Positions 18,426 through 26,179 of a stretch of 64,000 nucleotides of DNA are shown piece by piece (within the stretch, counting starts at the first letter, position 1; every line of letters begins with the position of its first letter). Under the pieces are notes generated by a model that saw nothing but the letters and a program-made list of their open reading frames with translations, made no database searches and was not told where the DNA came from. Where the stretch lies: the NCBI GenBank assembly GCA_945860955.1, contig CAMATH010000013.1, positions 1 to 64,000 of the forward strand, written 5' to 3'. This DNA is from Planctomicrobium piriforme. Its GTDB lineage: Bacteria > Planctomycetota > Planctomycetia > Planctomycetales > Planctomycetaceae. Position numbers and translations under genes: made by a program.

Positions 18426-20216
18426 TTACGACTCGGGATCCAGTTCTTCCTGCAACTGGCACCACCGTTCCTCCGCCTCCGCCAGCGGGCCGGCGATCGC
18501 TTCCAGTTCATTGTGCAGCTTGAGCGCCTGCGCGGCGTTCGAAGTCTGCATCATCTCGGTGTTCAACTGCCGTTTCTGGCTATCGAGCCGGGCAATGGTT
18601 TTTTCGATCGTCGAAATCTCTTTGCGGACTTCGCGTTCGTTCCTGCGGGCGGGTTTCGCCGCGGCGGCGATCGGTCGGCCCGCCGGGATAGGGGTCTTCT
18701 TGCGGGCGGCGGCCGCCTCGCGTTCGCCATCGTCGATCTCTTTATTGACCGCGTACAGGTACGCTTCATACGCGCCGTTGTAGTTCACCACCCGCCCGTC
18801 GCGCACTTCGATAATGCAGTTGGCCACTCGCTTCATAAAGTGCCGGTCGTGGCTGGTGAAGATCACCGTCCCCTGATAGGCGATCAGCGCCTCCGCCAGC
18901 GCCTCGACCGTATCGACGTCCAAATGGTTCCCCGGTTCGTCGAGAATCAGAATGTTGTACTGACCCAGCAACAGGCCGGCGAGACACAACCGCGCCCGCT
19001 CTCCCCCGGACAGAACCGAAACCGGCTTTTCGACGTGGTCGCCGCGAAAAAGCAAGGCTCCCGCCTGGTCGAGAATCTCCTGCGTCTTCACCCCCCGGGC
19101 GGCGACTGACTCGAGATACTCCATCACCGTCTGCCGCTCGGGAAGACTGGTGTAAACGTGCTGCGCGTACGTGCCAATCGTGCAGCCGAAACCCCAGCGG
19201 ATCTCTCCCGAGAGCGGTTGCAGAGAATCGACAATCGTCCGCAGAAAAGTCGTCTTTCCCTGGCCGTTGTCCCCCACGATCGCGGCCCGTGCGCCGTGAT
19301 CAATTTCCAGGTCGATGCCACTGGCGATCTGGCGTTCGGCATAACCGATCGAAAGGTCTTTACACCGCAACGCCGGTCCTTTGCGTGGGTCGACCTGCGG
19401 GGCGCGGATGCGGGCGGTTGGTTCATCACCGGCGATCTCAATCAGCTCCAGTTTCTCCAACTGTTTGCTTTTCGATTTCGCCCGGGTCGCGGTACTGGCC
19501 CGCGCTTTGTTCTTCGCGATGAACTCTTCGAGATGCCGGCGTTTCGCCTGCGTCGCGGCGTTCTGCCGTTCTTCGTGTTCACGCCGCTCCTGCTGATAGA
19601 CCAGGAACGCGTCGATCTTTCCGGGGTACATCGTCAGCTTGCCCCGCGACAGATCGAGCGTGTGCGTGCAGGTCGCCGCCAGAAACGCCCGGTCGTGCGA
19701 GACGATTAGACACGCCTCACGATAACTTCGCAAGAAATGCTCCAGCAGAATCTGCGTGCGCAAGTCGAGGAAGTTGGTCGGTTCGTCAAGCAGCAGCAAG
19801 TTCGGTTCATGCAGCAGCAAGGCCGCCAGCTTCACGCGGGTCTGCCAACCTCCCGAGAGCTTGTCGACGCGTCCATCCAGGTAGGCACCTTTCAACTCGA
19901 ACTGGCCGGCGACTTCGCCACATTTCCAGTCGGGCTGTCCGCTGTCGCGCATCAGGAATTCAAGCGCGGTCTCGCCGGGCAAAAACGGATCGTGCTGACG
20001 CAGGTATCCCAGGCGCAGCCGGGGATGCCGGACGATCTCTCCCCGGTCGAGCTGTTCGTCTCCCAGTATGCAGCGCAGCAGCGTGCTTTTGCCCGCGCCG
20101 TTGCGACCGACGAAGCCGACCTTCACATCTTCGATCAGCGTCGCTTCGGCGCTGTCGAGCAGTACCTGATTGCCGTAACTCTTGCAGGCGTCCTTAATCT
20201 GGAGCAGCGAAGCCAT
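18426..20216 (-). CDS. ABC-F family ATP-binding protein (ribosome-associated type)
   Basis: A 596-residue protein with two ABC domains and no membrane segment. The first has GRNGAGKST, LSGGWQTRVKLA and LLLLDEPTN; the second GDNGQGKTT, LSGGERARLCLAG and ILILDEPGNHLD. Between them lies a charged linker (YPGKIDAFLVYQQERREHEER) typical of ABC-F factors that bind the ribosomal E site, and a coiled-coil tail follows the second domain. Its start codon overlaps the frr stop by 1 nt (TGATG), so translation is probably coupled to ribosome recycling factor. A translation-factor or ribosome-rescue role is inferred from family and context. Confidence 0.92.
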   Translation of the reverse strand: MASLLQIKDACKSYGNQVLLDSAEATLIEDVKVGFVGRNGAGKSTLLRCILGDEQLDRGEIVRHPRLRLGYLRQHDPFLPGETALEFLMRDSGQPDWKCGEVAGQFELKGAYLDGRVDKLSGGWQTRVKLAALLLHEPNLLLLDEPTNFLDLRTQILLEHFLRSYREACLIVSHDRAFLAATCTHTLDLSRGKLTMYPGKIDAFLVYQQERREHEERQNAATQAKRRHLEEFIAKNKARASTATRAKSKSKQLEKLELIEIAGDEPTARIRAPQVDPRKGPALRCKDLSIGYAERQIASGIDLEIDHGARAAIVGDNGQGKTTFLRTIVDSLQPLSGEIRWGFGCTIGTYAQHVYTSLPERQTVMEYLESVAARGVKTQEILDQAGALLFRGDHVEKPVSVLSGGERARLCLAGLLLGQYNILILDEPGNHLDVDTVEALAEALIAYQGTVIFTSHDRHFMKRVANCIIEVRDGRVVNYNGAYEAYLYAVNKEIDDGEREAAAARKKTPIPAGRPIAAAAKPARRNEREVRKEISTIEKTIARLDSQKRQLNTEMMQTSNAAQALKLHNELEAIAGPLAEAEERWCQLQEELDPES

Positions 20217-20776
20217 CAGTCTTCCATCACTTCTTTTTCCTTCGCGGTCGCCAGATCATTGGCACGAGCCTCGAAGGTTTTTGTCAGCTCTTGCACCTGC
20301 TCTTTCAAGCGGGCGTGTTCGTCTTCGGTACAGAGCTTGTCTTTTTCCAGGTTGTCGGCGTGTTTGTTCCCGTCGCGACGGACGTTGCGAATCGCCACGC
20401 GGGCTTCCTCGGCCAATTCCTTGACCCGCGCCACAAGCTGTCGGCGACGGTCGGTCGACAGCGGGGGAACGTTGATTCGCACGAAGCGACCGTCGGAATT
20501 GGGAGTCAACCCGACTTCGCTGGTCTGAATCGCCTTGACGATCGAGCTGATCGTCCCGGGGTCGAACGGGCGGATGACCAGCGTCTTCCCCTCTTGAACC
20601 GTCACGCTGGCGATTTGCTTGAGCGGGGTCTGCGATCCGTAGACATCAACCCGGATCGAATCGACCAGCCCCGGGGTGGGCCGGCCGGTACGGATCCCCT
20701 GCAACTGGGTGTGCAGCATGGTGGCCGCCTTTTCCATGCGGTCTTCGGTGTCGAGCAGAATTTCGTCTTGGTCCAT
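20216..20776 (-). CDS. frr: Ribosome recycling factor
   Basis: A 186-residue protein, the usual length for RRF. It shows the conserved segments TQLQGIRTGRPTPGLVDSI, YGSQTPLKQIASV, VRINVPPLSTDRRRQL and VAIRNVRRDGNK. It acts with EF-G to split post-termination ribosomes. It lies downstream of pyrH in the classical rpsB-tsf-pyrH-frr order and overlaps the ABC-F gene by 1 nt. Confidence 0.97.
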   Translation of the reverse strand: MDQDEILLDTEDRMEKAATMLHTQLQGIRTGRPTPGLVDSIRVDVYGSQTPLKQIASVTVQEGKTLVIRPFDPGTISSIVKAIQTSEVGLTPNSDGRFVRINVPPLSTDRRRQLVARVKELAEEARVAIRNVRRDGNKHADNLEKDKLCTEDEHARLKEQVQELTKTFEARANDLATAKEKEVMED

Positions 20777-20905
20777 GGCAGGTTCTCGCTTCGCCTTGTT
20801 CTGTCGAAAAATGGGTTCTGTCGAAAAGAGAGTCGTTGACGTGGCCGCCGCAGGAGTTCCCCGGGCAGGATCGTTCGCCGGTGAGCGAAACGCCCCACTC
20901 CTCCA

Positions 20906-21688
20906 TCAGCCGGTTGTCGTGTCGACGCGCGCTTCGGAAAGCTGCGCGGGAGAGACCACGCGGGTTCCGATCCGCTCCCCGGCGATCACGCGTTCGATGT
21001 TCCCCGCCTTCTTGAAGTTAAAGACGATGATCGGCAGGTTGTGTTCTTTGCAGTGATGCACCGCCTGCGCGTCCATCACCCCCAGGTTCTGCACCAGCAT
21101 GTCCTGGTAGCTGATCTCGGAATATCGAACCGCGTGCGGGTTCTTTTCGGGATCGTCAGAGTAGATTCCGTCGACCCGCGTCGCCTTGAGCAGCACACTC
21201 GCGTCGATTTCCCGGGCGCGCAAGGCGGCGGCGGTGTCGGTTGTCACGAAGGGGCTGCCTGTTCCACCGGCCAGAATCACCACCCGGCCTTTGTCGAGAT
21301 GGCGGATGCAGCGCCGGCGGATGAACGGCTCCGCGACCCCTTCCATCCGGATCGCCGACTGCAACCTGGAGGGGACACCCACACTTTCCAGGCAATCGTG
21401 CAGCGCCAGACCGTTCATCACGGTGGCGAGCATTCCCATGTAATGGGCCGTCGCCTGGTTGATGTTGGGAGAGGCTGCGAGCGCCCGCCCTCGCAGGATG
21501 TTTCCCCCGCCCACCACGATCGCCAGTTGCGCCCCTGAGCGCATGATGTTCTTGATCTGCAACGCGATCGAGTCGACCGACGTCACGCTGATTCCCGTCT
21601 CGCCCGGACGACCGAAACTGTCCCCCGACAACTTGAGCAGAATGCGGCGATAGGCGGACTTGGCTGCGGGGTGGACCGCTTCCGACAT
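20906..21688 (-). CDS. pyrH: Uridylate kinase (UMP kinase)
   Basis: 260 residues from ATG 21688, chosen because GGAG lies 6 nt upstream; the longer ATG at 21718 has no ribosome site. Amino-acid-kinase fold: [22 protein letters not shown], the ATP/UMP-binding [19 protein letters not shown], and [13 protein letters not shown]. It converts UMP to UDP and is often feedback-regulated by UTP. Located between tsf and frr, with a terminator-like hairpin upstream (21792-21812). Confidence 0.97.
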   Translation of the reverse strand: MSEAVHPAAKSAYRRILLKLSGDSFGRPGETGISVTSVDSIALQIKNIMRSGAQLAIVVGGGNILRGRALAASPNINQATAHYMGMLATVMNGLALHDCLESVGVPSRLQSAIRMEGVAEPFIRRRCIRHLDKGRVVILAGGTGSPFVTTDTAAALRAREIDASVLLKATRVDGIYSDDPEKNPHAVRYSEISYQDMLVQNLGVMDAQAVHHCKEHNLPIIVFNFKKAGNIERVIAGERIGTRVVSPAQLSEARVDTTTG

Positions 21689-21740
21689 GATCGACTCCGA
21701 ATCGGGGACGTGTGACAAGTGTGTTCTGTATCAACAATAA

Positions 21741-21773
21741 ACCGGGTGGCGAGGCAATGCCACGCCACCCGGT
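21741..21773. other. Inverted repeat between tsf and pyrH
   Basis: Perfect 11-bp arms (ACCGGGTGGCG / CGCCACCCGGT) around an 11-nt loop, in the tsf-pyrH spacer. On the minus (operon) strand it is followed by TTTATTG, so partial termination or transcript stabilisation is possible. Confidence 0.5.
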
Positions 21774-21791
21774 GGCTTTGTCGAAATCGCG

Positions 21792-21812
21792 AAAATCGGG
21801 TCAGTGACCCGA
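21792..21812 (-). terminator. Terminator-like hairpin after tsf
   Basis: On the minus strand a 7-bp stem TCGGGTC/GACCCGA with a 3-nt loop is followed directly by TTTT, 14 bp past the tsf stop. It may attenuate read-through into pyrH. The core GGGTC-n3-GACCC is also that of the palindromes at 35028 and 35131. Confidence 0.55.
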
Positions 21813-21825
21813 CCCGCCCGGTTCA

Positions 21826-22662
21826 CTACGGCTTGCCGAGCCGCCAGCGGGTGAATCCGACCGCTTTGTAGCCGACGGCGGCCAGCGCCTGCTCGACCGA
21901 CTTCGAATCGTCCTTCGCGAACGGCTGGGCGGTCAACACCCCTTCGCCGCTGAAGTAAATCCGCATCTTCCCGTCAACCATCTTGCTCAGGATGTTCTCC
22001 GGCTTGCCGGTCGCACGGGCTTCGACCGTCAACCGTTCGCGCTCGGCGGCGACCGCTTCGGGATTCAGGTTTTCCGGGAGACAGACTGTCGGGCTCAGGG
22101 CGGCGATGTGCATCGCCACGTCGCGCAAAGCTTCGGGTTTGCCAGTGCCAGCCGCCTGGAACAACACCCCCAGCGTGCCGTCATGGTGCGTGTACGACGC
22201 GACCGGTCCGTCGACTTTCAAGATTCGCGAGATCACGATGTTTTCGCGAATCTTGTTCAGGACTTCTTCGTGCAGCTCACGCAGAGTGACGCCCGGCTTG
22301 TCGGGACAACCCTGGCCGAGCAGTTCCTCGACCGAGGCGGCACCGGGGCCGTTCAAGTACTGCTTGGTCAACTGATCGCACAGTTGGGTAAACCCTTCGC
22401 TCTTGGCGACGGGGGCCGACTCGCATTGGACTTCAATCATGACCGCGGCCGAGCCGTCGGCCTTCGACAGCGTGGCGACGCGCCCTTCCGAAGTCATCCG
22501 GTCGGAGACCTTGACCTTCAGGCCTTTGACCCGCTCTTTCAGAATCTGGACGGCCTTTTCCTGGTCGCCACCCGCTTCTGTCAGCGCCTTTTTGCATTCC
22601 ATCATGGGGAGGTCGGTGCGCTCGCGGAGCGCTCGGACCGCCTCGGCTGTAATTTCCGCCAT
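21826..22662 (-). CDS. tsf: Translation elongation factor Ts
   Basis: 278 residues from ATG 22662, which has AGGAGGAG upstream at good spacing; the frame remains open 44 codons further but without a start signal. The UBA-like N-terminus AEAVRALRERTDLPMMECKKAL is diagnostic, followed by the nucleotide-exchange core (ENIVISRILKV, GVLFQAAGTG, VAMHIAALSP) and a C-terminal motif near GVLTAQPFAKDD. It catalyses GDP release from EF-Tu. Second gene of the rpsB operon. Confidence 0.97.
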   Translation of the reverse strand: MAEITAEAVRALRERTDLPMMECKKALTEAGGDQEKAVQILKERVKGLKVKVSDRMTSEGRVATLSKADGSAAVMIEVQCESAPVAKSEGFTQLCDQLTKQYLNGPGAASVEELLGQGCPDKPGVTLRELHEEVLNKIRENIVISRILKVDGPVASYTHHDGTLGVLFQAAGTGKPEALRDVAMHIAALSPTVCLPENLNPEAVAAERERLTVEARATGKPENILSKMVDGKMRIYFSGEGVLTAQPFAKDDSKSVEQALAAVGYKAVGFTRWRLGKP

Positions 22663-22800
22663 CTGACTCCTCCTGTTCGCTGAAAATGCCGCGATCCACC
22701 CGGACGCGGGTCGACCTGTTGCAGTCAAGACGCCAAGCGCCAAACATCGGTTCGGCCAATCGCCGCGCCCGTTCGATGTGTTGCGGTATGACAAATTGAA

Positions 22801-22829
22801 TCGCGGGAACCCCCAGCGGATTCCCGCGA
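22801..22829 (-). terminator. Hairpin with T-rich tail after rpsB
   Basis: Perfect 9-bp arms TCGCGGGAA / TTCCCGCGA with an 11-nt loop, 20 bp past the rpsB stop on the minus strand, followed there by TTCAATTTGTC. A weak intrinsic terminator or processing site that would lower tsf relative to rpsB. Confidence 0.5.
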
Positions 22830-22848
22830 AATCAACTGAATGAATTGT

Positions 22849-23586
22849 CTAGAGACTCGGTACGGGGGCCGGCCCCGGGGAATCTTCCTTCGCGGGAGCG
22901 GGCAACAACGCCTTCCCTTCAATGACCGCGTCCGCCAGGTGTTGCAGCACCAGGTTGATCGACCGGATGCTGTCGTCGTTGCCGGGGATCGGCAGGTCGA
23001 CCTGGTCCGGATCGGAATCGGTGTCGATCAGGGCGACAACCTTCACTCCCAGCAGCCGGCATTCCTTGACGGCGTTCGCTTCACGACGGGGATCGACCAC
23101 CATGATCGTCTCAGGCAGGCGATTCAGATCGCGGATCCCCGAGAGGTTGGTGAAGATCTTCTTCCGTTCGCGGTTTAGCGCCGACTGACGCTTCTTCGAA
23201 TAGCTCGCCAGTTCGCCCGTCTTTTCGAGCGTTTCCAGCTCTTCCAGCCGCTTGAGCCGGCTGCGAATCGTCCGGAAGTTGGTGAGTGTTCCACCCAGCC
23301 AGCGTTCGTTGACGTACGGCATACCGCACTTCTTGGCAGCCGCTTCGACCGGCTCGGCGGCCTGGCGCTTGGTCCCGACGAACAGAATCAGGCTGTTCTG
23401 GGAGGCGACCTTCGAGAGGTACTTCTTCGCCCGCAGCAGACCGCGGAGGGTCTCCTTCAGGTCGATGATGTGTATGTGATTCCGGCGGGCGTAGATATAC
23501 GGCCGCATTTTGGGATTCCAGCGGGCCGATTTGTGCCCGAAGTGAACACCAGCTTCCAGAAACTCTTTGACGACGATTTCAGCCAC
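22849..23586 (-). CDS. rpsB: 30S ribosomal protein S2
   Basis: 245 residues with the S2 hallmarks: [55 protein letters not shown], and [17 protein letters not shown]...[10 protein letters not shown] short Pro/Ala-rich C-terminal tail ([16 protein letters not shown]) extends beyond the core. First gene of the rpsB-tsf-pyrH-frr operon, with the promoter at 23692-23720. Confidence 0.98.
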   Translation of the reverse strand: MAEIVVKEFLEAGVHFGHKSARWNPKMRPYIYARRNHIHIIDLKETLRGLLRAKKYLSKVASQNSLILFVGTKRQAAEPVEAAAKKCGMPYVNERWLGGTLTNFRTIRSRLKRLEELETLEKTGELASYSKKRQSALNRERKKIFTNLSGIRDLNRLPETIMVVDPRREANAVKECRLLGVKVVALIDTDSDPDQVDLPIPGNDDSIRSINLVLQHLADAVIEGKALLPAPAKEDSPGPAPVPSL

Positions 23587-23650
23587 AGTCGCGTACTCCT
23601 ATCCCCGATCAAGCTCAGGGAGCCGCAGTCGAATTGCGATGGTGAATCCA

Positions 23651-23674
23651 GCCCCCCTTCGACATGAAGGGGGC
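23651..23674. promoter_or_regulatory. GC-rich hairpin in the rpsB leader
   Basis: GCCCCC(C)TTC and GAAGGGGGC arms with a GACAT loop and one bulged C lie in the roughly 100-nt untranslated leader between the predicted -10 and the rpsB start. A leader hairpin could take part in S2 autoregulation, which is known in other bacteria, but I do not recognise a described S2-binding motif. Confidence 0.4.
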
Positions 23675-23691
23675 GCGAGAACGAATCGGGC

Positions 23692-23720
23692 AGGATAGCG
23701 ATTCGGGTCCGGGGAGTCAA
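23692..23720 (-). promoter_or_regulatory. Sigma70-type promoter of the rpsB operon
   Basis: On the minus strand TTGACT (23720-23715), a 17-bp spacer and TATCCT (23697-23692), close to the vegetative consensus. Transcription would begin near 23685, leaving a leader of about 100 nt before rpsB. Confidence 0.7.
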
Positions 23721-23768
23721 ATTGGTCGGGAATCGAAACGCCGCCAACGACAAGCATCTCGGCGTTTT

Positions 23769-24560
23769 CTACGCCCAAATCGGCCGCAGAAACTCCGCCG
23801 CGGACCGGGCCGCCTCGGCCCACTTCAAGTGCCGATAAATCTTGACGGAAACGTATCGGCTGTAACCACTTGCGCGAAGTGAATGCAGGACGGCTGGGAA
23901 AACGATCGCGCCGGTTCCGAACGGGCCGCCATTGGATTCACACAGGTGAAAGTGGCGGATCGCCTGCCCGTGGTCCAGAATCGCCTGGGTGACAGACCGC
24001 TCCTCAATATGCAGGTGAATCGTGTCGAGCATGTAGCCCAGTCCGGGGGACTCAACCTGAGCCACCAGCGACTTCGCTTCGGCCGCCGAGTGGTGGAACC
24101 CGACCTGCAGATGATTGACCGGCTCCAGAACCAAAGATCCTCCAATCGAGGCGGCATGGTCGCCAGCCGACTTCAGGCACTCGACGATCCGCGGAACAGC
24201 CCGTGCCGAATCGGGTTCATCGGATCGCAACCCCTGCATCAGCCCAATCACAACCAGCGCGTTCAACGGGGTCGCGTAGTCGAGATAGGTCCGCAACCGT
24301 TCGGTCGCCCGCCGGCGCACGTCCGCATCGGGACTCGCCAGACAGAGCTTTTCGTGGGGGTATGACCATCCCGATAGAAACGAAACGACCGGCAAGTCGA
24401 GTTCCCGCGACACGGCTGCCAGTTCCTCCGCAGAATACGGCGGAGGATAGGACGCCGACAATTCGACCCCCTGGTAGCCGAGCGACTTCAAATACGCCAT
24501 GCGGCGTGCGAGTTCATTGAGTTCGGGGATCGGCTCGTAGAAGAGGAAGCTGAGTTTCAT
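23769..24560 (-). CDS. Sugar phosphate isomerase/epimerase-like TIM-barrel protein
   Basis: A 263-residue xylose-isomerase/AP-endonuclease-2-like barrel: YLKSLGYQGVELS near the N-terminus, LVLEPVNHLQ (metal-ligand Glu region), LGYMLDTIHLHIEE (Asp/His), IRHFHLCESNGG and YVSVKIY at the C-terminal strand. Such proteins bind a divalent metal and act on keto-sugars or inositols. The usual VSxE on the last strand is VSVK here, so one metal ligand may be altered. No sugar catabolic operon surrounds it, so the substrate is unknown. Confidence 0.8.
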   Translation of the reverse strand: MKLSFLFYEPIPELNELARRMAYLKSLGYQGVELSASYPPPYSAEELAAVSRELDLPVVSFLSGWSYPHEKLCLASPDADVRRRATERLRTYLDYATPLNALVVIGLMQGLRSDEPDSARAVPRIVECLKSAGDHAASIGGSLVLEPVNHLQVGFHHSAAEAKSLVAQVESPGLGYMLDTIHLHIEERSVTQAILDHGQAIRHFHLCESNGGPFGTGAIVFPAVLHSLRASGYSRYVSVKIYRHLKWAEAARSAAEFLRPIWA

Positions 24561-24606
24561 GGAAATCGAGAAAGCGGAGAGCTTCGGAGAAGTGAGAGTT
24601 CTGTTG

Positions 24607-25023
24607 CTACGAGGTTGTGCAATTCACCGTCAACAGCCCGACCACCGGGGCGTTTCCTCCCGGGAATGTCAAAGTCGCCAGCTCGGCATTCGTCACCCAA
24701 CGGAAACCATTGTGGGTGTCTTGAACCGCCCCGTCCGATGTCGGACGACAGAGCCAGAAGTGAAGGTCGAATGTGCCGTGCGGGTAGGTGAATGTCCGTC
24801 GGAGCAACAGCTCGACCGCAGTCACCTCCAGGAGCGTTTCTTCCAGGCACTCGCGGCAGGCGCACGCTTCCGGCGTTTCACCCGGATGAACCTTTCCTCC
24901 AGGAAATTCCGAACATCCCGCCAATTCACTTCCCACGGGTCGGACTCCGACCAGATACCGCCCGCGGTATTCCACGACCGCGATTCCGATCTGTTTCGCG
25001 GGTGTTTCGACGGGAGGACTCAC
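24607..25023 (-). CDS. Nudix hydrolase (MutT-like)
   Basis: 138 residues from GTG 25023. The Nudix box reads GGKVHPGETPEACACREC followed by LEETLLEV; it keeps the REUxEE core that binds Mg2+ but has Leu where the consensus has the final Gly. MutT-type flanks (IGIAVVEYRGRYLVGVRP; HFWLC; FRWVTNAEL) suggest a (deoxy)nucleoside triphosphate pyrophosphohydrolase, with 8-oxo-dGTP as a plausible but unproven substrate. Same strand as the isomerase-like gene 46 bp downstream. Confidence 0.88.
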   Translation of the reverse strand: MSPPVETPAKQIGIAVVEYRGRYLVGVRPVGSELAGCSEFPGGKVHPGETPEACACRECLEETLLEVTAVELLLRRTFTYPHGTFDLHFWLCRPTSDGAVQDTHNGFRWVTNAELATLTFPGGNAPVVGLLTVNCTTS

Positions 25024-25179
25024 GGGTTTCTATTCTTCCACGGAACTCGAATAAGGGACCGAACAAAAACACGCCGGCCTGACATTTCAGGCCGGCATTC
25101 GCATCTGCACGGAACCCACTGAACGGAATCGGCGGGAATTCATCCGCAGGGACGAATCACCAGGACTATGGCAAACTGC

Positions 25180-25986
25180 TTACAGCTTCGCGTCGGCAGG
25201 AGGAGCTCCCATCACATGGAAGCCGGCGTCGACGTGCAGAACTTCGCCCGTCACGCCGCTGGCCAGATCGCTCAGCAGGTACATACCCGTCTTGCCGACT
25301 TCTTCCGCCGTCACATTGCGACGCAGCGGAGACATCGCCGGGTAGAGCTTGAGCATCACATCGAAATCACCGACCGCCGACGAGCTAAGCGTCTTCAAAG
25401 GGCCGGCGCTCAGCGCGTTGACTCGCAAGCCTGCGGGACCGAGTTCATGGGCCAGGTAGGTGACCGAAGATTCGAGAGCCGCTTTGCAGATGCCCATCAC
25501 GTTGTAACCGGGGATGACGGTCTCGCCCCCCAGATACGTGAGGGTCAGAATGCTACCCCCCGGGTTCAACGCTTCGCGCGCCCGCTTCGTCACCGCCAGC
25601 AGGCTATACACCGAGATATCCATCGAAAGCCCAAAACCGGCCCGGCTGACGTTGTAAACCGGTCCCTTCAGATCGTCGATGGGGGCGTAGGCGATCGAAT
25701 GCAGCACGAAATCCAGCCCCCCCAAGGCCTCTTTCGCCTGGGCGAAAACCCGGTCGATGTCCTCGTCTTTTTGCACGTCGCAGGGAGTGAGCAGTTTCGC
25801 TCCCAGCGGCTCGACCAGCTTCCGCACGCGGTGTTCCATTTTCGCGCGGGTGGGATCTTTGTCCGGCAGATGGGTGAAGCCCATCTCGGCCCCTTCCTGG
25901 TGGAGCTTTTGCGTGATGGCCCACGCGATCGAATGATCATTCGCGATGCCAAACACCAATCCTTTTTTGCCGGTGAACAGACCCAT
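25180..25986 (-). CDS. fabI: Enoyl-[acyl-carrier-protein] reductase (NADH)
   Basis: 268 residues with AGGAG 7 nt before ATG. The SDR variant is typical of Fab[17 protein letters not shown] for the cofactor loop, [18 protein letters not shown] and the catalytic Y-x6-K in [12 protein letters not shown], then [13 protein letters not shown]. It reduces trans-2-enoyl-ACP in the last step of the fatty acid elongation cycle and is the triclosan/isoniazid-type target. A FabI form rather than FabV or FabK. Confidence 0.96.
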   Translation of the reverse strand: MGLFTGKKGLVFGIANDHSIAWAITQKLHQEGAEMGFTHLPDKDPTRAKMEHRVRKLVEPLGAKLLTPCDVQKDEDIDRVFAQAKEALGGLDFVLHSIAYAPIDDLKGPVYNVSRAGFGLSMDISVYSLLAVTKRAREALNPGGSILTLTYLGGETVIPGYNVMGICKAALESSVTYLAHELGPAGLRVNALSAGPLKTLSSSAVGDFDVMLKLYPAMSPLRRNVTAEEVGKTGMYLLSDLASGVTGEVLHVDAGFHVMGAPPADAKL

Positions 25987-26179
25987 CCTGAAACTCCTGA
26001 CGACGTGGTGAAGTTCGCAGGTCGAAATTCGAAAAGCGAACGATGTTCCCTTGAATAGGGGGTGAACATATCGTTTTCATGGGCGTTTGGAAAGTTCGCG
26101 ATCCCGGTTCCTGAACGCCGCTGCGCTCGATACACCATTGCCGATTGCATCGGGTAAAAAGCGAGTTCTATTGAATGGA

